NCBI GenBank assembly: GCA_023251805.1
Contig: JAHEYB010000027.1
Coordinates: 1 to 41,474 of the forward strand
Length of the DNA stretch: 41,474 nucleotides
Origin: Bacteroidota bacterium
GTDB lineage: Bacteria > Bacteroidota > Bacteroidia > 2-12-FULL-35-15
Direction of reading: 5' to 3'
Part shown: piece by piece, positions 33,357-40,217 of the stretch
Numbering within the stretch: the stretch's first letter is position 1
Layout: every line of letters begins with the position of its first letter
Made by a program: the position numbers and the translations under genes
The notes under the pieces: generated by a model
Told to the model about the DNA's origin: nothing
Database searches by the model: none
Seen by the model: only the letters and a program-made list of their open reading frames with translations

Positions 33357-33826
33357 GGCTGATAGATTTTGCGTAAGTCGTTTGTTTTTAAAAACACAAG
33401 TGCGTTGTAATCAATTTCTTCAAATGGTTTTCCAATTTTTCCTTTTTGATATTCTTTATAAAATTGTTTCCAATATTCAGGCATTAAAAAAAAGCAAATG
33501 AAACATGTACTCACAACAGGGATAGAATAATGCTTATTTCCTAGAAAGTAAAACTGCATACAGGCTTCACCTGCCTCATCCATTTCATATTGAAGAATAA
33601 TGTGTTTACAATCGTGTTGCTCGTAATTGGGAAGAAGCTTGAAATTCATTTTATTTAAATAAATGGCCAAGTCTTTCCCTAATGTTCCATCTTCCAGTTG
33701 CAACAATTCATGCATCGAATACAAAAATTTAGGCTTATTTCTAAATTTCGCTATTAGTGGCAGTGCTATTTTATGAGTTAAGAACTCCAGCAGTTTCGAC
33801 CTTACATATTTTATTCTTTTTATCAT
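33350..33826 (-). CDS. Coq4-like protein
   Basis: A 158-residue soluble, helical, basic protein. It contains H71-D72-C-K-H75 followed by 11 residues and E87, exactly the HDxxH-x11-E metal-binding motif of Coq4, the ubiquinone-synthesis protein. The preceding phrase LGKDLAIYLNKMNFKLLPNYEQ and following FYFLGNKHYS also match the Coq4 helical order. Most Bacteroidota use menaquinone and have no ubiquinone pathway, so the substrate must differ; a quinone-, lipid- or isoprenoid-related reaction is plausible. It lies in an operon of membrane proteins, 11 bases after the first gene. Confidence 0.75.
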   Translation of the reverse strand: MIKRIKYVRSKLLEFLTHKIALPLIAKFRNKPKFLYSMHELLQLEDGTLGKDLAIYLNKMNFKLLPNYEQHDCKHIILQYEMDEAGEACMQFYFLGNKHYSIPVVSTCFICFFLMPEYWKQFYKEYQKGKIGKPFEEIDYNALVFLKTNDLRKIYQPC

Positions 33827-33837
33827 GTTTTTATATT

Positions 33838-34548
33838 TTAATTAGAAAAAACAAATCCGATTGAATGAGTAAAGGCTTTTATAATTGCATCAATATCTTG
33901 CCCGCAGCCACAAGCAAAAAGCATTTGAATAAAAACAAAGGGAATTAGCATTGCTCCATATATTAGCACACGAGTAAAAATCGGAGCTTGAATAATCTTA
34001 AATGGAATTGGAATAAAGCCAAGTTCATTGTGATACGGAAGTGCGTCATCGTAATTAAATTTTTTCGAATTGTATAAATAGAATTCTCTAGACAGTATCA
34101 GCAAAGCGAAAAAAGGAGATAACAATTCAAATCCCATAAAAGGATAAATAATGCCAAGAGGAATAAATTCTAAAAAATGTATTGTTGTTACAAAGCATAA
34201 AACAATTCCTTGAAGCATTCCTACAGAAAGAAGTATTCTTAAAATAGGGTTTTCTGATTTTTTAGTAAGCCTCGCGAGCCAAAAAGATGCAGAAGAAACA
34301 ATGACTAGAAGGATAATGATGAGAATATGTTCTTTTGCAAAAGGAATTTCGGGTCCGTATTCATCAAAGCGTGCAAAGCCTATAATTGGACCGATGATGG
34401 TGTAAACTATTTCAGATATCAGCATTACAATTTGAGAAAAACTTGTTTTGCTATTTCTTTCGCCTCTCCAAAGTGTGATTGAGAATATTGTTAGAAAAAA
34501 TAGTGTATAAACAGCATAAATAATTGCGAATAAAAGGAATAGTTTCAT
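33838..34548 (-). CDS. Six-helix membrane protein of unknown function, first gene of the regulated operon
   Basis: A 236-residue polytopic protein with helices near 2-24, 40-58, 73-93, 104-124, 127-152 and 190-212. The last helix runs into FACGCGQDIDAIIKAF, a Cys-Gly-Cys-Gly motif at the membrane face that could bind metal or be lipid-modified. A loop phrase ALPYHNELGFIPIPFKIIQAP precedes it. The family is not known to me with certainty; it resembles Bacteroidota proteins annotated only as domain of unknown function. Its promoter overlaps the palindromic operator shared with the regulator's own unit. Confidence 0.78.
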   Translation of the reverse strand: MKLFLLFAIIYAVYTLFFLTIFSITLWRGERNSKTSFSQIVMLISEIVYTIIGPIIGFARFDEYGPEIPFAKEHILIIILLVIVSSASFWLARLTKKSENPILRILLSVGMLQGIVLCFVTTIHFLEFIPLGIIYPFMGFELLSPFFALLILSREFYLYNSKKFNYDDALPYHNELGFIPIPFKIIQAPIFTRVLIYGAMLIPFVFIQMLFACGCGQDIDAIIKAFTHSIGFVFSN

Positions 34549-34575
34549 GTTTATAATTTATTAATAATTAAAAGT

Positions 34576-34592
34576 ACTTTGAATTTCAAAGT
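34576..34592. promoter_or_regulatory. Operator copy 2 for the winged-helix regulator
   Basis: Perfect inverted repeat ACTTTG-5 bases-CAAAGT (34576-34581, 34587-34592), extended to the left by the overlapping palindrome AAAGTACTTT (34571-34580). The same compound site is at 35616-35632. Confidence 0.75.
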
Positions 34593-34613
34593 TTATGTAT
34601 AAAAAAATATCAA
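34587..34613 (-). promoter_or_regulatory. Promoter of the seven-gene membrane operon
   Basis: The minus strand has TTG (34611-34613, at the stop of the winged-helix gene), about 16 bases and AAACTTTG, one base off the -7 consensus. The -7 element is itself one arm of the operator, so a bound repressor would block it. Confidence 0.6.
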
Positions 34614-34909
34614 TCTCGGTTTTTTAATAATTTTTCGAGTACATCCAAATGCTCATTAAATGATTTTTTTCCAAGTTTAGTAACGGCATACGTAGTGTTT
34701 GGTTTCTTACCAACAAATTGCTTTTTGATTTGTATGTATTCAATTTTTTCCAAAGCAGAAATGTGAGAAGCTAAATTTCCGTCAGTAATGTCAAGCATTT
34801 CTTTGAGCGTACTAAACTCCACCCAATCGTTCACCATCAATACCGACATGATGCCCAAACGAATTCGATTTTCAAAAGCTTTATTTAAATCTTGTATGTA
34901 ATTTTTCAC
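34610..34909 (-). CDS. Winged-helix transcriptional regulator
   Basis: A 99-residue protein from GTG 34909. It is a complete winged helix: a first helix LNKAFENRIRLGIMSVLM, then FSTLKEMLDITDGNLASHISALEKIEYIQIKKQF (HTH plus recognition helix) and the wing GKKPNTTYAVTKLGKKSFNEHL. This is the small MarR/ArsR-like winged-helix type (HTH_34) common in Bacteroidota, here without a sensing domain. It is downstream of a six-helix membrane protein and upstream of the membrane operon, and both units carry the same palindrome at the promoter. I infer that it regulates both, including itself. Confidence 0.88.
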   Translation of the reverse strand: MKNYIQDLNKAFENRIRLGIMSVLMVNDWVEFSTLKEMLDITDGNLASHISALEKIEYIQIKKQFVGKKPNTTYAVTKLGKKSFNEHLDVLEKLLKNRD

Positions 34910-34933
34910 GACACTGATAACGGATTTAAACGC

Positions 34934-34966
34934 CCTACTCTTCGACTACGCTCAGAGTGACGTAGG
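34934..34966. repeat. Dispersed palindrome between the membrane protein and regulator genes
   Basis: CCTAC and GTAGG ends, inner ACTCT and AGAGT arms and the family core TCGACTACGCTC. It occupies half of the 63-base gap within the bicistronic unit, so it would form a stem in the mRNA between the two genes. Confidence 0.7.
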
Positions 34967-34972
34967 TTTTAA

Positions 34973-35596
34973 TTATTTTCTTTCGTACTTAAAATACATC
35001 ACTGCACCATAAACAATGTGCAATACACCAAAGCCAATCGCCCAAAATATAAGACCATAACCAATAAAGAGCGAGCCCAATAAACCTAAAATGATTTCAC
35101 AAATACCTAAATAACGAATATCATTGAATGTATATTTACTTGCATTCAACAATGCCAATCCATAAAATATCAATGTTGCCGGAGCAACCAAGCCAATGAT
35201 TCCGTGATACAACAATACCAAACAAAATAAACCACCGGCAACTAAGGGAATTCCTAAATTAATTAACAAACGCTTAGCTGAATTATCCCAAACCGCAATT
35301 CCTTTTCGTTTTGAATTACGAATAGTTAAAAGAGTCCCTACTAATAAAGAAGCGATTAAGACTCCACCCGCTATTTCTAAAAAGTAAACAGTCATTGCAA
35401 TGGAATCCAAATAGTCAAAACTGCTATAATCCTCATATACCGATCCCATTTCCTCATAAGCCAAGTATGCTCCTATCAAAGCAAATATTCCGGCAAACAC
35501 TCCGGATAAACCACTTAATGAAATACAACGAGAAGAACGCTCCATCATGGAACGAATGTCGGATAGTGCTTGCAAATGCTCTTTTTGTTCTGTCAT
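34973..35596 (-). CDS. Six-helix membrane protein paired with the winged-helix regulator
   Basis: A 207-residue protein from ATG 35596; the longer frame would begin upstream of the promoter and operator and is rejected. A soluble N-terminal stretch of about 25 residues (ALSDIRSMMERSSRCISLSG) precedes helices near 28-46, 68-92, 109-131, 134-152, 158-175 and 180-200. I know no function. Proteins of this look often precede small winged-helix regulators in this phylum, suggesting a membrane partner that signals to or is controlled by the regulator. Confidence 0.8.
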   Translation of the reverse strand: MTEQKEHLQALSDIRSMMERSSRCISLSGLSGVFAGIFALIGAYLAYEEMGSVYEDYSSFDYLDSIAMTVYFLEIAGGVLIASLLVGTLLTIRNSKRKGIAVWDNSAKRLLINLGIPLVAGGLFCLVLLYHGIIGLVAPATLIFYGLALLNASKYTFNDIRYLGICEIILGLLGSLFIGYGLIFWAIGFGVLHIVYGAVMYFKYERK

Positions 35597-35615
35597 TTTT
35601 AGATATATTAAAAGT

Positions 35616-35632
35616 ACTTTGTAATGCAAAGT
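35616..35632. promoter_or_regulatory. Operator copy 1 for the winged-helix regulator
   Basis: Perfect inverted repeat ACTTTG-5 bases-CAAAGT (35616-35621, 35627-35632), again with the overlapping palindrome AAAGTACTTT (35611-35620). Only the 5-base spacer differs from copy 2 at 34576-34592. It overlaps the -7 element and the predicted transcription start. Confidence 0.78.
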
Positions 35633-35655
35633 TAAATCATTTTTTGATATGTCAA
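35627..35655 (-). promoter_or_regulatory. Promoter of the membrane protein/regulator unit
   Basis: The minus strand has TTG (35653-35655, as TTGACA), 18 bases, then TAACTTTG (35627-35634), a perfect -7 element that overlaps operator copy 1. Confidence 0.8.
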
Positions 35656-35748
35656 GCACTTTTTTGAAAAAAAATGTTAAAAAAACTAATAAAGCCTATC
35701 AATAGCTGATTTGGTGCCATTCACTAAACTATTTGAAATAAAATTCCT

Positions 35749-35756
35749 TATACTTG
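35749..35756 (+). promoter_or_regulatory. Possible -7 element directly before cdaA
   Basis: TATACTTG, one base off consensus, ends 4 bases before the ATG at 35761. No well-spaced TTG precedes it. Confidence 0.35.
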
Positions 35757-35760
35757 TAGT

Positions 35761-36558
35761 ATGATTCAACTATTCATACCTGCATTTATTACTGTTCGCT
35801 GGATTGATGTTGTGGATATTGTACTGGTTGCCCTATTAATTTATCAATTGTATTATTTGGTAAAAGGAACAGTTGCGATAAACATCTTTGTAGGAATAAT
35901 GCTCATTTACACATTGTGGATTGTTGTGAGAGCAGCCAACATGCAATTGTTTGGTAGTATTCTAGGAAAATTTATAGATGTTGGATTTATTGCACTCTTA
36001 ATTGTATTTCAACCGGAGCTTCGAAGGTTTTTATTGTTTTTAGGAACTTCCGACATTTTTACAAAAGGCAAAATAGGAAAAGGACTATTTGACTTTAAAT
36101 GGAATGTAAATACTGCTTTGTTATTGGATATTAATTCGATTGTGAAAGCATGTAAAAACATGAGTGAGCACAAAACTGGAGCCATTATCATTCTAACAAA
36201 AGAAAATGATTTGAAATTTTATGCAAATACGGGTGATGCAATTGATGCAAAAGTATCTGTAAGAATGATAGAAAGTATTTTTTACAAGAATTCGCCCTTA
36301 CACGATGGGGCAATCATTCTTTCAAACAATGTGATAGTTGCGGCTCGTTGCGTTTTACCTGTAACGGAGCATGCTGATTTTCCAGCACATTTAGGTATGC
36401 GTCATCGCGCGGCAGTTGGAATAACTGAAACTACAGATGCAATTGCAATTGTGGTGTCAGAGCAAACAGGAGAAATATCTTATTCTATTGGAGGAGAACT
36501 AAAACATGCCTTATCACACGAACGCTTGAGAGAATTATTGGAAAAGGAATTTAACTAA
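35761..36558 (+). CDS. cdaA: Diadenylate cyclase (c-di-AMP synthase)
   Basis: A 265-residue membrane enzyme that makes cyclic di-AMP from two ATP. Three N-terminal helices (about 16-34, 38-58, 70-84) anchor a DisA_N/DAC domain (about 105-255) with the catalytic NSPLHDGAIIL (Asp182-Gly-Ala) and MRHRAAVG (Arg214-His-Arg-Ala-Ala) motifs. Cyclic di-AMP controls potassium, osmotic balance and wall stress. In many Bacteroidota it is next to folP; here it is alone. It converges with a TPR lipoprotein gene and their stop codons overlap. Confidence 0.95.
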   Translation: MIQLFIPAFITVRWIDVVDIVLVALLIYQLYYLVKGTVAINIFVGIMLIYTLWIVVRAANMQLFGSILGKFIDVGFIALLIVFQPELRRFLLFLGTSDIFTKGKIGKGLFDFKWNVNTALLLDINSIVKACKNMSEHKTGAIIILTKENDLKFYANTGDAIDAKVSVRMIESIFYKNSPLHDGAIILSNNVIVAARCVLPVTEHADFPAHLGMRHRAAVGITETTDAIAIVVSEQTGEISYSIGGELKHALSHERLRELLEKEFN

Positions 36559-37121
36559 TTTTTTTCTCCGTTTTTTTTCTGGAACTCTTTGATTAATTCA
36601 GCATCCGACTTTCCTAAATTTTTAATAGCTGCTTTTGCATCATTTGCATAAGGACTATCAGGATATTTTTTAATCAAGTCTTCATACACCAATTTAGCTT
36701 TATCATCTTCATTCAAATAATTATCCAGAATGGATGCCTCTAAAAAAAGACTTTCAACTACTAATTTATATTTGGGATATTTTTCTGCAATTGATTTATA
36801 GTGACTATATGCTTGAGGGAAGCGTTGGATAGCTGTTTCAATTTCTGCGGATTTAAAAAGAAAATCGGGGGCTAGCGAGTCATCCGGATAAAAACCAATA
36901 TACTCTGAATACGCTTGAAGCGCTTCTCCAGCTATTTTAGGGTCTAATTGAGTCGACTTATGCATCTTATCTTCTGCATTATGAACAGCCATTAACATTT
37001 GATTCTTAAAATACGTTCCGTCATCCACTATCTGTACCTGTTTATCATTAGGCATTTCACTTCCACAGGAAACGAAAATAATTAGGAACAGTAGTAAAAT
37101 AAAATGTGGAAGCTTTTTCAT
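36555..37121 (-). CDS. TPR-containing lipoprotein
   Basis: A 188-residue lipoprotein (lipobox IFVSC, Cys19). Residues about 60-165 form two to three tetratricopeptide repeats of the BamD/YbgF style, seen in ALQAYSEYIGFYPDDSLA, AYSHYKSIAEKYPKY and AKLVYEDLIKKYPDSPYANDA. It probably acts as a periplasmic or outer-membrane adaptor, but it is shorter than typical BamD, so I do not assign that name. It follows def with a gap of 3 bases and overlaps the cdaA stop in the opposite direction. Confidence 0.88.
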   Translation of the reverse strand: MKKLPHFILLLFLIIFVSCGSEMPNDKQVQIVDDGTYFKNQMLMAVHNAEDKMHKSTQLDPKIAGEALQAYSEYIGFYPDDSLAPDFLFKSAEIETAIQRFPQAYSHYKSIAEKYPKYKLVVESLFLEASILDNYLNEDDKAKLVYEDLIKKYPDSPYANDAKAAIKNLGKSDAELIKEFQKKNGEKN

Positions 37122-37124
37122 AAT

Positions 37125-37724
37125 TTATTTATTTGGAAAACGCATTTTATAAGTAACACTTACTTTTCCTTTTGAAATGTCGGCCAACTTCCCTTTTAAT
37201 AATCTTCTTCTTAAGGGGCTAATTCTATCGGTAAAAAGCTTTCCTTCTATATGATCGTACTCGTGCTGAATAACTCTTGCTGCTACTCCTTCGTATGTTT
37301 CTTTTACAAAATTAAAATCAGCATCATAATATTCGATGTGAATTTTGGGTTTACGATAAACATCTTCACGTATTTTAGGAATGCTTAAACAGCCTTCATT
37401 AAACGACCAAATTTCCCCTTCTTCTTCAGTTATTGTTGCATTAATAAATGCTTTGGAAAGTTTTCCTAATTGCTCACGTTCTTCTGCTGTGTATTCGTCC
37501 TCCTCATTTTCGTCTCGTTCTCCATTAACAAAAGGAGTTGTGTCGACCAAAAATAATCGTATTGCTTTTCCTATTTGAGGTGCAGCAATTCCAACTCCGG
37601 AAGAAGCACGCATTGTCTCAAACATGTCTTTAATCAATTGATCCAGTCCGGGATAATCTTTTGTTATCTCCACTCCTACTTTCCTTAAAACCGGATCACC
37701 GTATGCTATAATCGGTAATATCAT
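37125..37724 (-). CDS. def: Peptide deformylase
   Basis: A 199-residue metalloenzyme that removes the formyl group from new proteins. All three motifs are present: GVGIAAPQ (43-50), EGCLS (110-114, metal ligand Cys112) and HEYDH (154-158, two His ligands and catalytic Glu). An acidic insert (about 66-90, NGERDENEEDEYTAEERE) between motifs 1 and 2 is typical of Bacteroidota enzymes. It lies between ruvX and the TPR lipoprotein gene on one strand. Confidence 0.96.
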   Translation of the reverse strand: MILPIIAYGDPVLRKVGVEITKDYPGLDQLIKDMFETMRASSGVGIAAPQIGKAIRLFLVDTTPFVNGERDENEEDEYTAEEREQLGKLSKAFINATITEEEGEIWSFNEGCLSIPKIREDVYRKPKIHIEYYDADFNFVKETYEGVAARVIQHEYDHIEGKLFTDRISPLRRRLLKGKLADISKGKVSVTYKMRFPNK

Positions 37725-37728
37725 TGTA

Positions 37729-37763
37729 ATTGTAAATTGTAAAATTTAAAATTGTAAAATTAT
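37729..37763. repeat. Short-period repeat between ruvX and def
   Basis: ATTGTAAA/ATTGTAAAATTT units repeated about three times in the 39-base spacer. Confidence 0.5.
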
Positions 37764-38174
37764 CTATATTTTATTCATGTAACTCTGCAAAATAATGGTG
37801 GCGCTAATTTCATCTACCAATTCTTTATTTTGTCGCGCTTTCTTTTTTAATCCGCTATCAATCATGGTTTGAAATGCCATTTTTGAAGTAAAGCGTTCAT
37901 CCATCCGTTCAATTTTTATTTCAGGAAATGTTCGCTTCAAATGAATAACAAAAGGTTCAATAAATCGTGCCGAATCAGATGGTTCATTGTTCATTCGTTT
38001 CGGCTCTCCAACAATAATGCATTCCACTTCTTCTTTGCTGATATACGTTTTCAAAAACTCAATCACATCTTTTGAATGAACGGTGGTTAAACCTGTAGCA
38101 ATAATTTTCAAAGGATCGGTAACTGCAATCCCTACACGTTTACTTCCATAATCAATTGCCATTAACCTAGCCAT
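37764..38174 (-). CDS. ruvX: Putative pre-16S rRNA nuclease / Holliday junction resolvase-like (YqgF)
   Basis: A 136-residue RNase H-fold protein of the YqgF/RuvX family, essential in many bacteria and involved in 16S rRNA 5' end maturation. It shows the family residues in AIDYGSKRVGIAVTDP (catalytic Asp), VGEPKRMNN, MDERFTSKMA and DEISATIILQSYM (final Asp and Glu). Length is typical. The ATG is 4 bases after a -7 element, predicting a leaderless mRNA; it heads ruvX-def-TPR lipoprotein. Confidence 0.95.
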   Translation of the reverse strand: MARLMAIDYGSKRVGIAVTDPLKIIATGLTTVHSKDVIEFLKTYISKEEVECIIVGEPKRMNNEPSDSARFIEPFVIHLKRTFPEIKIERMDERFTSKMAFQTMIDSGLKKKARQNKELVDEISATIILQSYMNKI

Positions 38175-38178
38175 GCAG

Positions 38179-38186
38179 CAAAAATA
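38179..38186 (-). promoter_or_regulatory. -7 element directly before ruvX
   Basis: The minus strand reads TATTTTTG, a perfect TAnnTTTG, ending 4 bases before the ATG at 38174. No clear TTG at -33. Confidence 0.45.
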
Positions 38187-38196
38187 GTAAAAAAGG

Positions 38197-38250
38197 TGTT
38201 AGGTGAATAAGTAATTGGGTAACTAGGTAATTAAGTGATTGGGAGATTAG
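38197..38250. repeat. Short-period repeat upstream of the dapD promoter
   Basis: Imperfect repeats of TAAGTAATTGGG/TAACTAGG/TAATTAAGTGATTGGG in the divergent ruvX-dapD region. Confidence 0.5.
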
Positions 38251-38271
38251 CGCTAAAAATGAATATATTTG
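38239..38271 (+). promoter_or_regulatory. Promoter of dapD
   Basis: TTG (38239-38241), 22 bases, TATATTTG (38264-38271). The leader is about 65 bases and contains the repeat at 38293-38340. Confidence 0.7.
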
Positions 38272-38292
38272 CACAATAAATACGCGACTCAC

Positions 38293-38340
38293 GCAATGAG
38301 ACCAATGAACTAGTGAACAAGTAAACCAATGAACTAAATA
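38293..38340. repeat. Short-period repeat in the dapD leader
   Basis: ACCAATGAACTAGTGAACAA followed by a second ACCAATGAACTA copy; the two perfect 12-base copies are about 25 bases apart and lie between the promoter and the start codon. Confidence 0.55.
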
Positions 38341-38342
38341 GT

Positions 38343-39167
38343 ATGCAAAAAATTATTGAAGCTGCTTGGGAAAACCGAGAATTATTGAAAGAAGAAAATA
38401 CTCAAAAAACCATTCGTGAAGTGATTGAAATGCTTGACAAAGGCAAATTGCGTGTTGCGGATCCGCCAGTTGGCGGAGTAAACACCAACAATAATTGGAC
38501 TGTAAACGAGTGGATAAAAAAAGCAGTGATTATGTATTTCCCGATACAAAAAATGGAAACCATTGAAGTGGGCATTTTCGAGTATCACGATAAAATGAAA
38601 TTGAAAACCAATTATGCCGAATTGGGCATTCGTGTTGTTCCAAATGCTGTGGCTCGTTACGGAGCGTATTTAGCAAAAGGAGTAATTATGATGCCGAGTT
38701 ATGTTAACATTGGCGCTTATGTAGATAGTGGAACTATGGTAGATACTTGGGCAACCGTTGGTTCTTGCGCACAAATTGGAAAAGATGTGCATTTGAGCGG
38801 TGGCGTTGGTATTGGAGGTGTATTAGAACCTGTTCAAGCTGCTCCCGTAATTATCGAAGACGGATGTTTTATTGGTTCGCGTTGTATTGTTGTAGAAGGG
38901 GTGCATGTTCAAAAAGAAGCTGTATTGGGTGCAAACGTAGTATTAACCAAATCCACGAAAATAATTGATGTGACTGGAACTGAACCAAAAGAATACAAAG
39001 GCTTTGTACCTGCTCGCTCGGTGGTAATTCCCGGTTCATATACTAAAAAATTTCCTTCCGGAGATTTCCAGGTGCCATGTGCATTAATTATTGGAACACG
39101 TAAAGAAAGTACCGATTTAAAAACCTCTCTGAATAATGCATTGAGAGAATATGATGTAGCAGTTTAA
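38343..39167 (+). CDS. dapD: 2,3,4,5-tetrahydropyridine-2,6-dicarboxylate N-succinyltransferase
   Basis: A 274-residue enzyme of the succinylase branch of lysine and meso-diaminopimelate synthesis. The N-terminal helical part contains WTVNEWIKKAV; the middle is a left-handed beta helix of hexapeptide repeats (about 110-215) with the family phrases GAYVDSGTMVDTWATVGSCAQ and HLSGGVGIGGVLEP; the end has VPARSVVIPG. Length is typical. A canonical promoter lies upstream and the gene is followed closely by a glycosyltransferase gene. Confidence 0.97.
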   Translation: MQKIIEAAWENRELLKEENTQKTIREVIEMLDKGKLRVADPPVGGVNTNNNWTVNEWIKKAVIMYFPIQKMETIEVGIFEYHDKMKLKTNYAELGIRVVPNAVARYGAYLAKGVIMMPSYVNIGAYVDSGTMVDTWATVGSCAQIGKDVHLSGGVGIGGVLEPVQAAPVIIEDGCFIGSRCIVVEGVHVQKEAVLGANVVLTKSTKIIDVTGTEPKEYKGFVPARSVVIPGSYTKKFPSGDFQVPCALIIGTRKESTDLKTSLNNALREYDVAV

Positions 39168-39171
39168 ATAA

Positions 39172-39204
39172 AATCAGAAGTTTTAAAGTCAAAAGTCAAA
39201 AAAA
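39172..39204. repeat. Short-period AAAGTC repeat before the glycosyltransferase gene
   Basis: TTTTAAAGTCAAAAGTCAAA occupies the 42-base spacer. A related run appears inside the coding region at about 39852-39885. Confidence 0.55.
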
Positions 39205-39209
39205 AGAAT

Positions 39210-40202
39210 TTGAAATTTTTAATCATACAAACTGCCTTTATTGGTGATGTTATTTTGGCAACAGCAGTTGCTGAGAAGTTGCATCACAAGTATCCTGATG
39301 CTCAAATTGATTTTGTTTTAAGAAAGGGTAATGAAGCACTTTTAGAAAATCATCCTTTTATTAAAACTGTTTTTGCTTGGGATAAAAAGCAAGGGAAAAT
39401 AAAAAACCTATTGTCAATCACCAAGCAAGTTCGTGCTCAACACTACGATTCCATTTTAAACTTACACCGATTTGCTAGTTCTGGCTTTATTGCAGGTTTT
39501 TCAGGGGCAAAAGAAAAATCGGGTTTTGATAAAAATCCTTTTTCATTTTTATTTACAAAAAAAATAAAGCATGAAATTGGAACTGGTATTCATGAAGTGG
39601 AGCGCAATCAGCAATTAATCGAACATTTAACAGATAATAAAGCTGCGAAACCAAAACTTTACCCTTCTATAGAAAATAGTAATGCAGTAAAAAAATATAA
39701 AGGACAAGCTTATGTTTGCCTTGCTCCCACTTCTGTTTGGTTTACAAAACAATATCCAAAAGAAAAATGGATTGAGTTATGTGACCAATTGCCAAACAAT
39801 CTCACTATCTATCTTTTAGGTGCACCAAGTGATTTTAATGCTTGTGAAGGTATAAAGTCGAAAGTCATAAATCATAAGTCAAAAGAGATTATAAATCTTG
39901 CGGGCAAACTCAATTTTTTAGAATCGGCAGCCTTGATAAAAGATGCGGAAATGAATTATGTGAACGACTCTGCTCCTATGCACATTGCATCGGCTATGAA
40001 TGCCAAAACAACTGCCATTTATTGTTCCACTGTTCCTGCTTTTGGATTCGGTCCGCTTGCCGATAATGCTCAAATTGTAGAAACAAAAATCGCTTTGAAT
40101 TGTCGCCCTTGCGGTGTACACGGACATAAAGAATGCCCGAAAGGCCATTTTAAATGCGGTTTTTCTATTGAAACTGCTGAGTTACTAGCCAAACTTTCTT
40201 AA
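39210..40202 (+). CDS. Glycosyltransferase family 9 (heptosyltransferase-like)
   Basis: A 330-residue GT-B enzyme starting at TTG 39210; the first residues (KFLIIQTAFIGDVILATAVA) are the conserved family 9 start, so no ATG further in is acceptable. The C-terminal domain has CLAPTSVWFTKQYPKEKW and NYVNDSAPMHIASAMN, the ADP-sugar-binding Asp-Ser region. Such enzymes add heptose or similar sugars to the lipopolysaccharide core; the sugar here is unknown. Residues about 214-225 are encoded by a stretch resembling the intergenic AAAGTC repeat family. It is 42 bases after dapD. Confidence 0.92.
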   Translation: MKFLIIQTAFIGDVILATAVAEKLHHKYPDAQIDFVLRKGNEALLENHPFIKTVFAWDKKQGKIKNLLSITKQVRAQHYDSILNLHRFASSGFIAGFSGAKEKSGFDKNPFSFLFTKKIKHEIGTGIHEVERNQQLIEHLTDNKAAKPKLYPSIENSNAVKKYKGQAYVCLAPTSVWFTKQYPKEKWIELCDQLPNNLTIYLLGAPSDFNACEGIKSKVINHKSKEIINLAGKLNFLESAALIKDAEMNYVNDSAPMHIASAMNAKTTAIYCSTVPAFGFGPLADNAQIVETKIALNCRPCGVHGHKECPKGHFKCGFSIETAELLAKLS

Positions 40203-40217
40203 GACATTTAACTAACG

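Noticed and set aside
35597-35659. Longer start for the six-helix protein paired with the regulator
   Set aside because: It would begin upstream of the promoter and operator, so ATG 35596 is used.
36555-37121. Assignment of the TPR lipoprotein as BamD
   Set aside because: It is clearly shorter than BamD and lacks the full set of five repeats, so only a general TPR lipoprotein call is justified.
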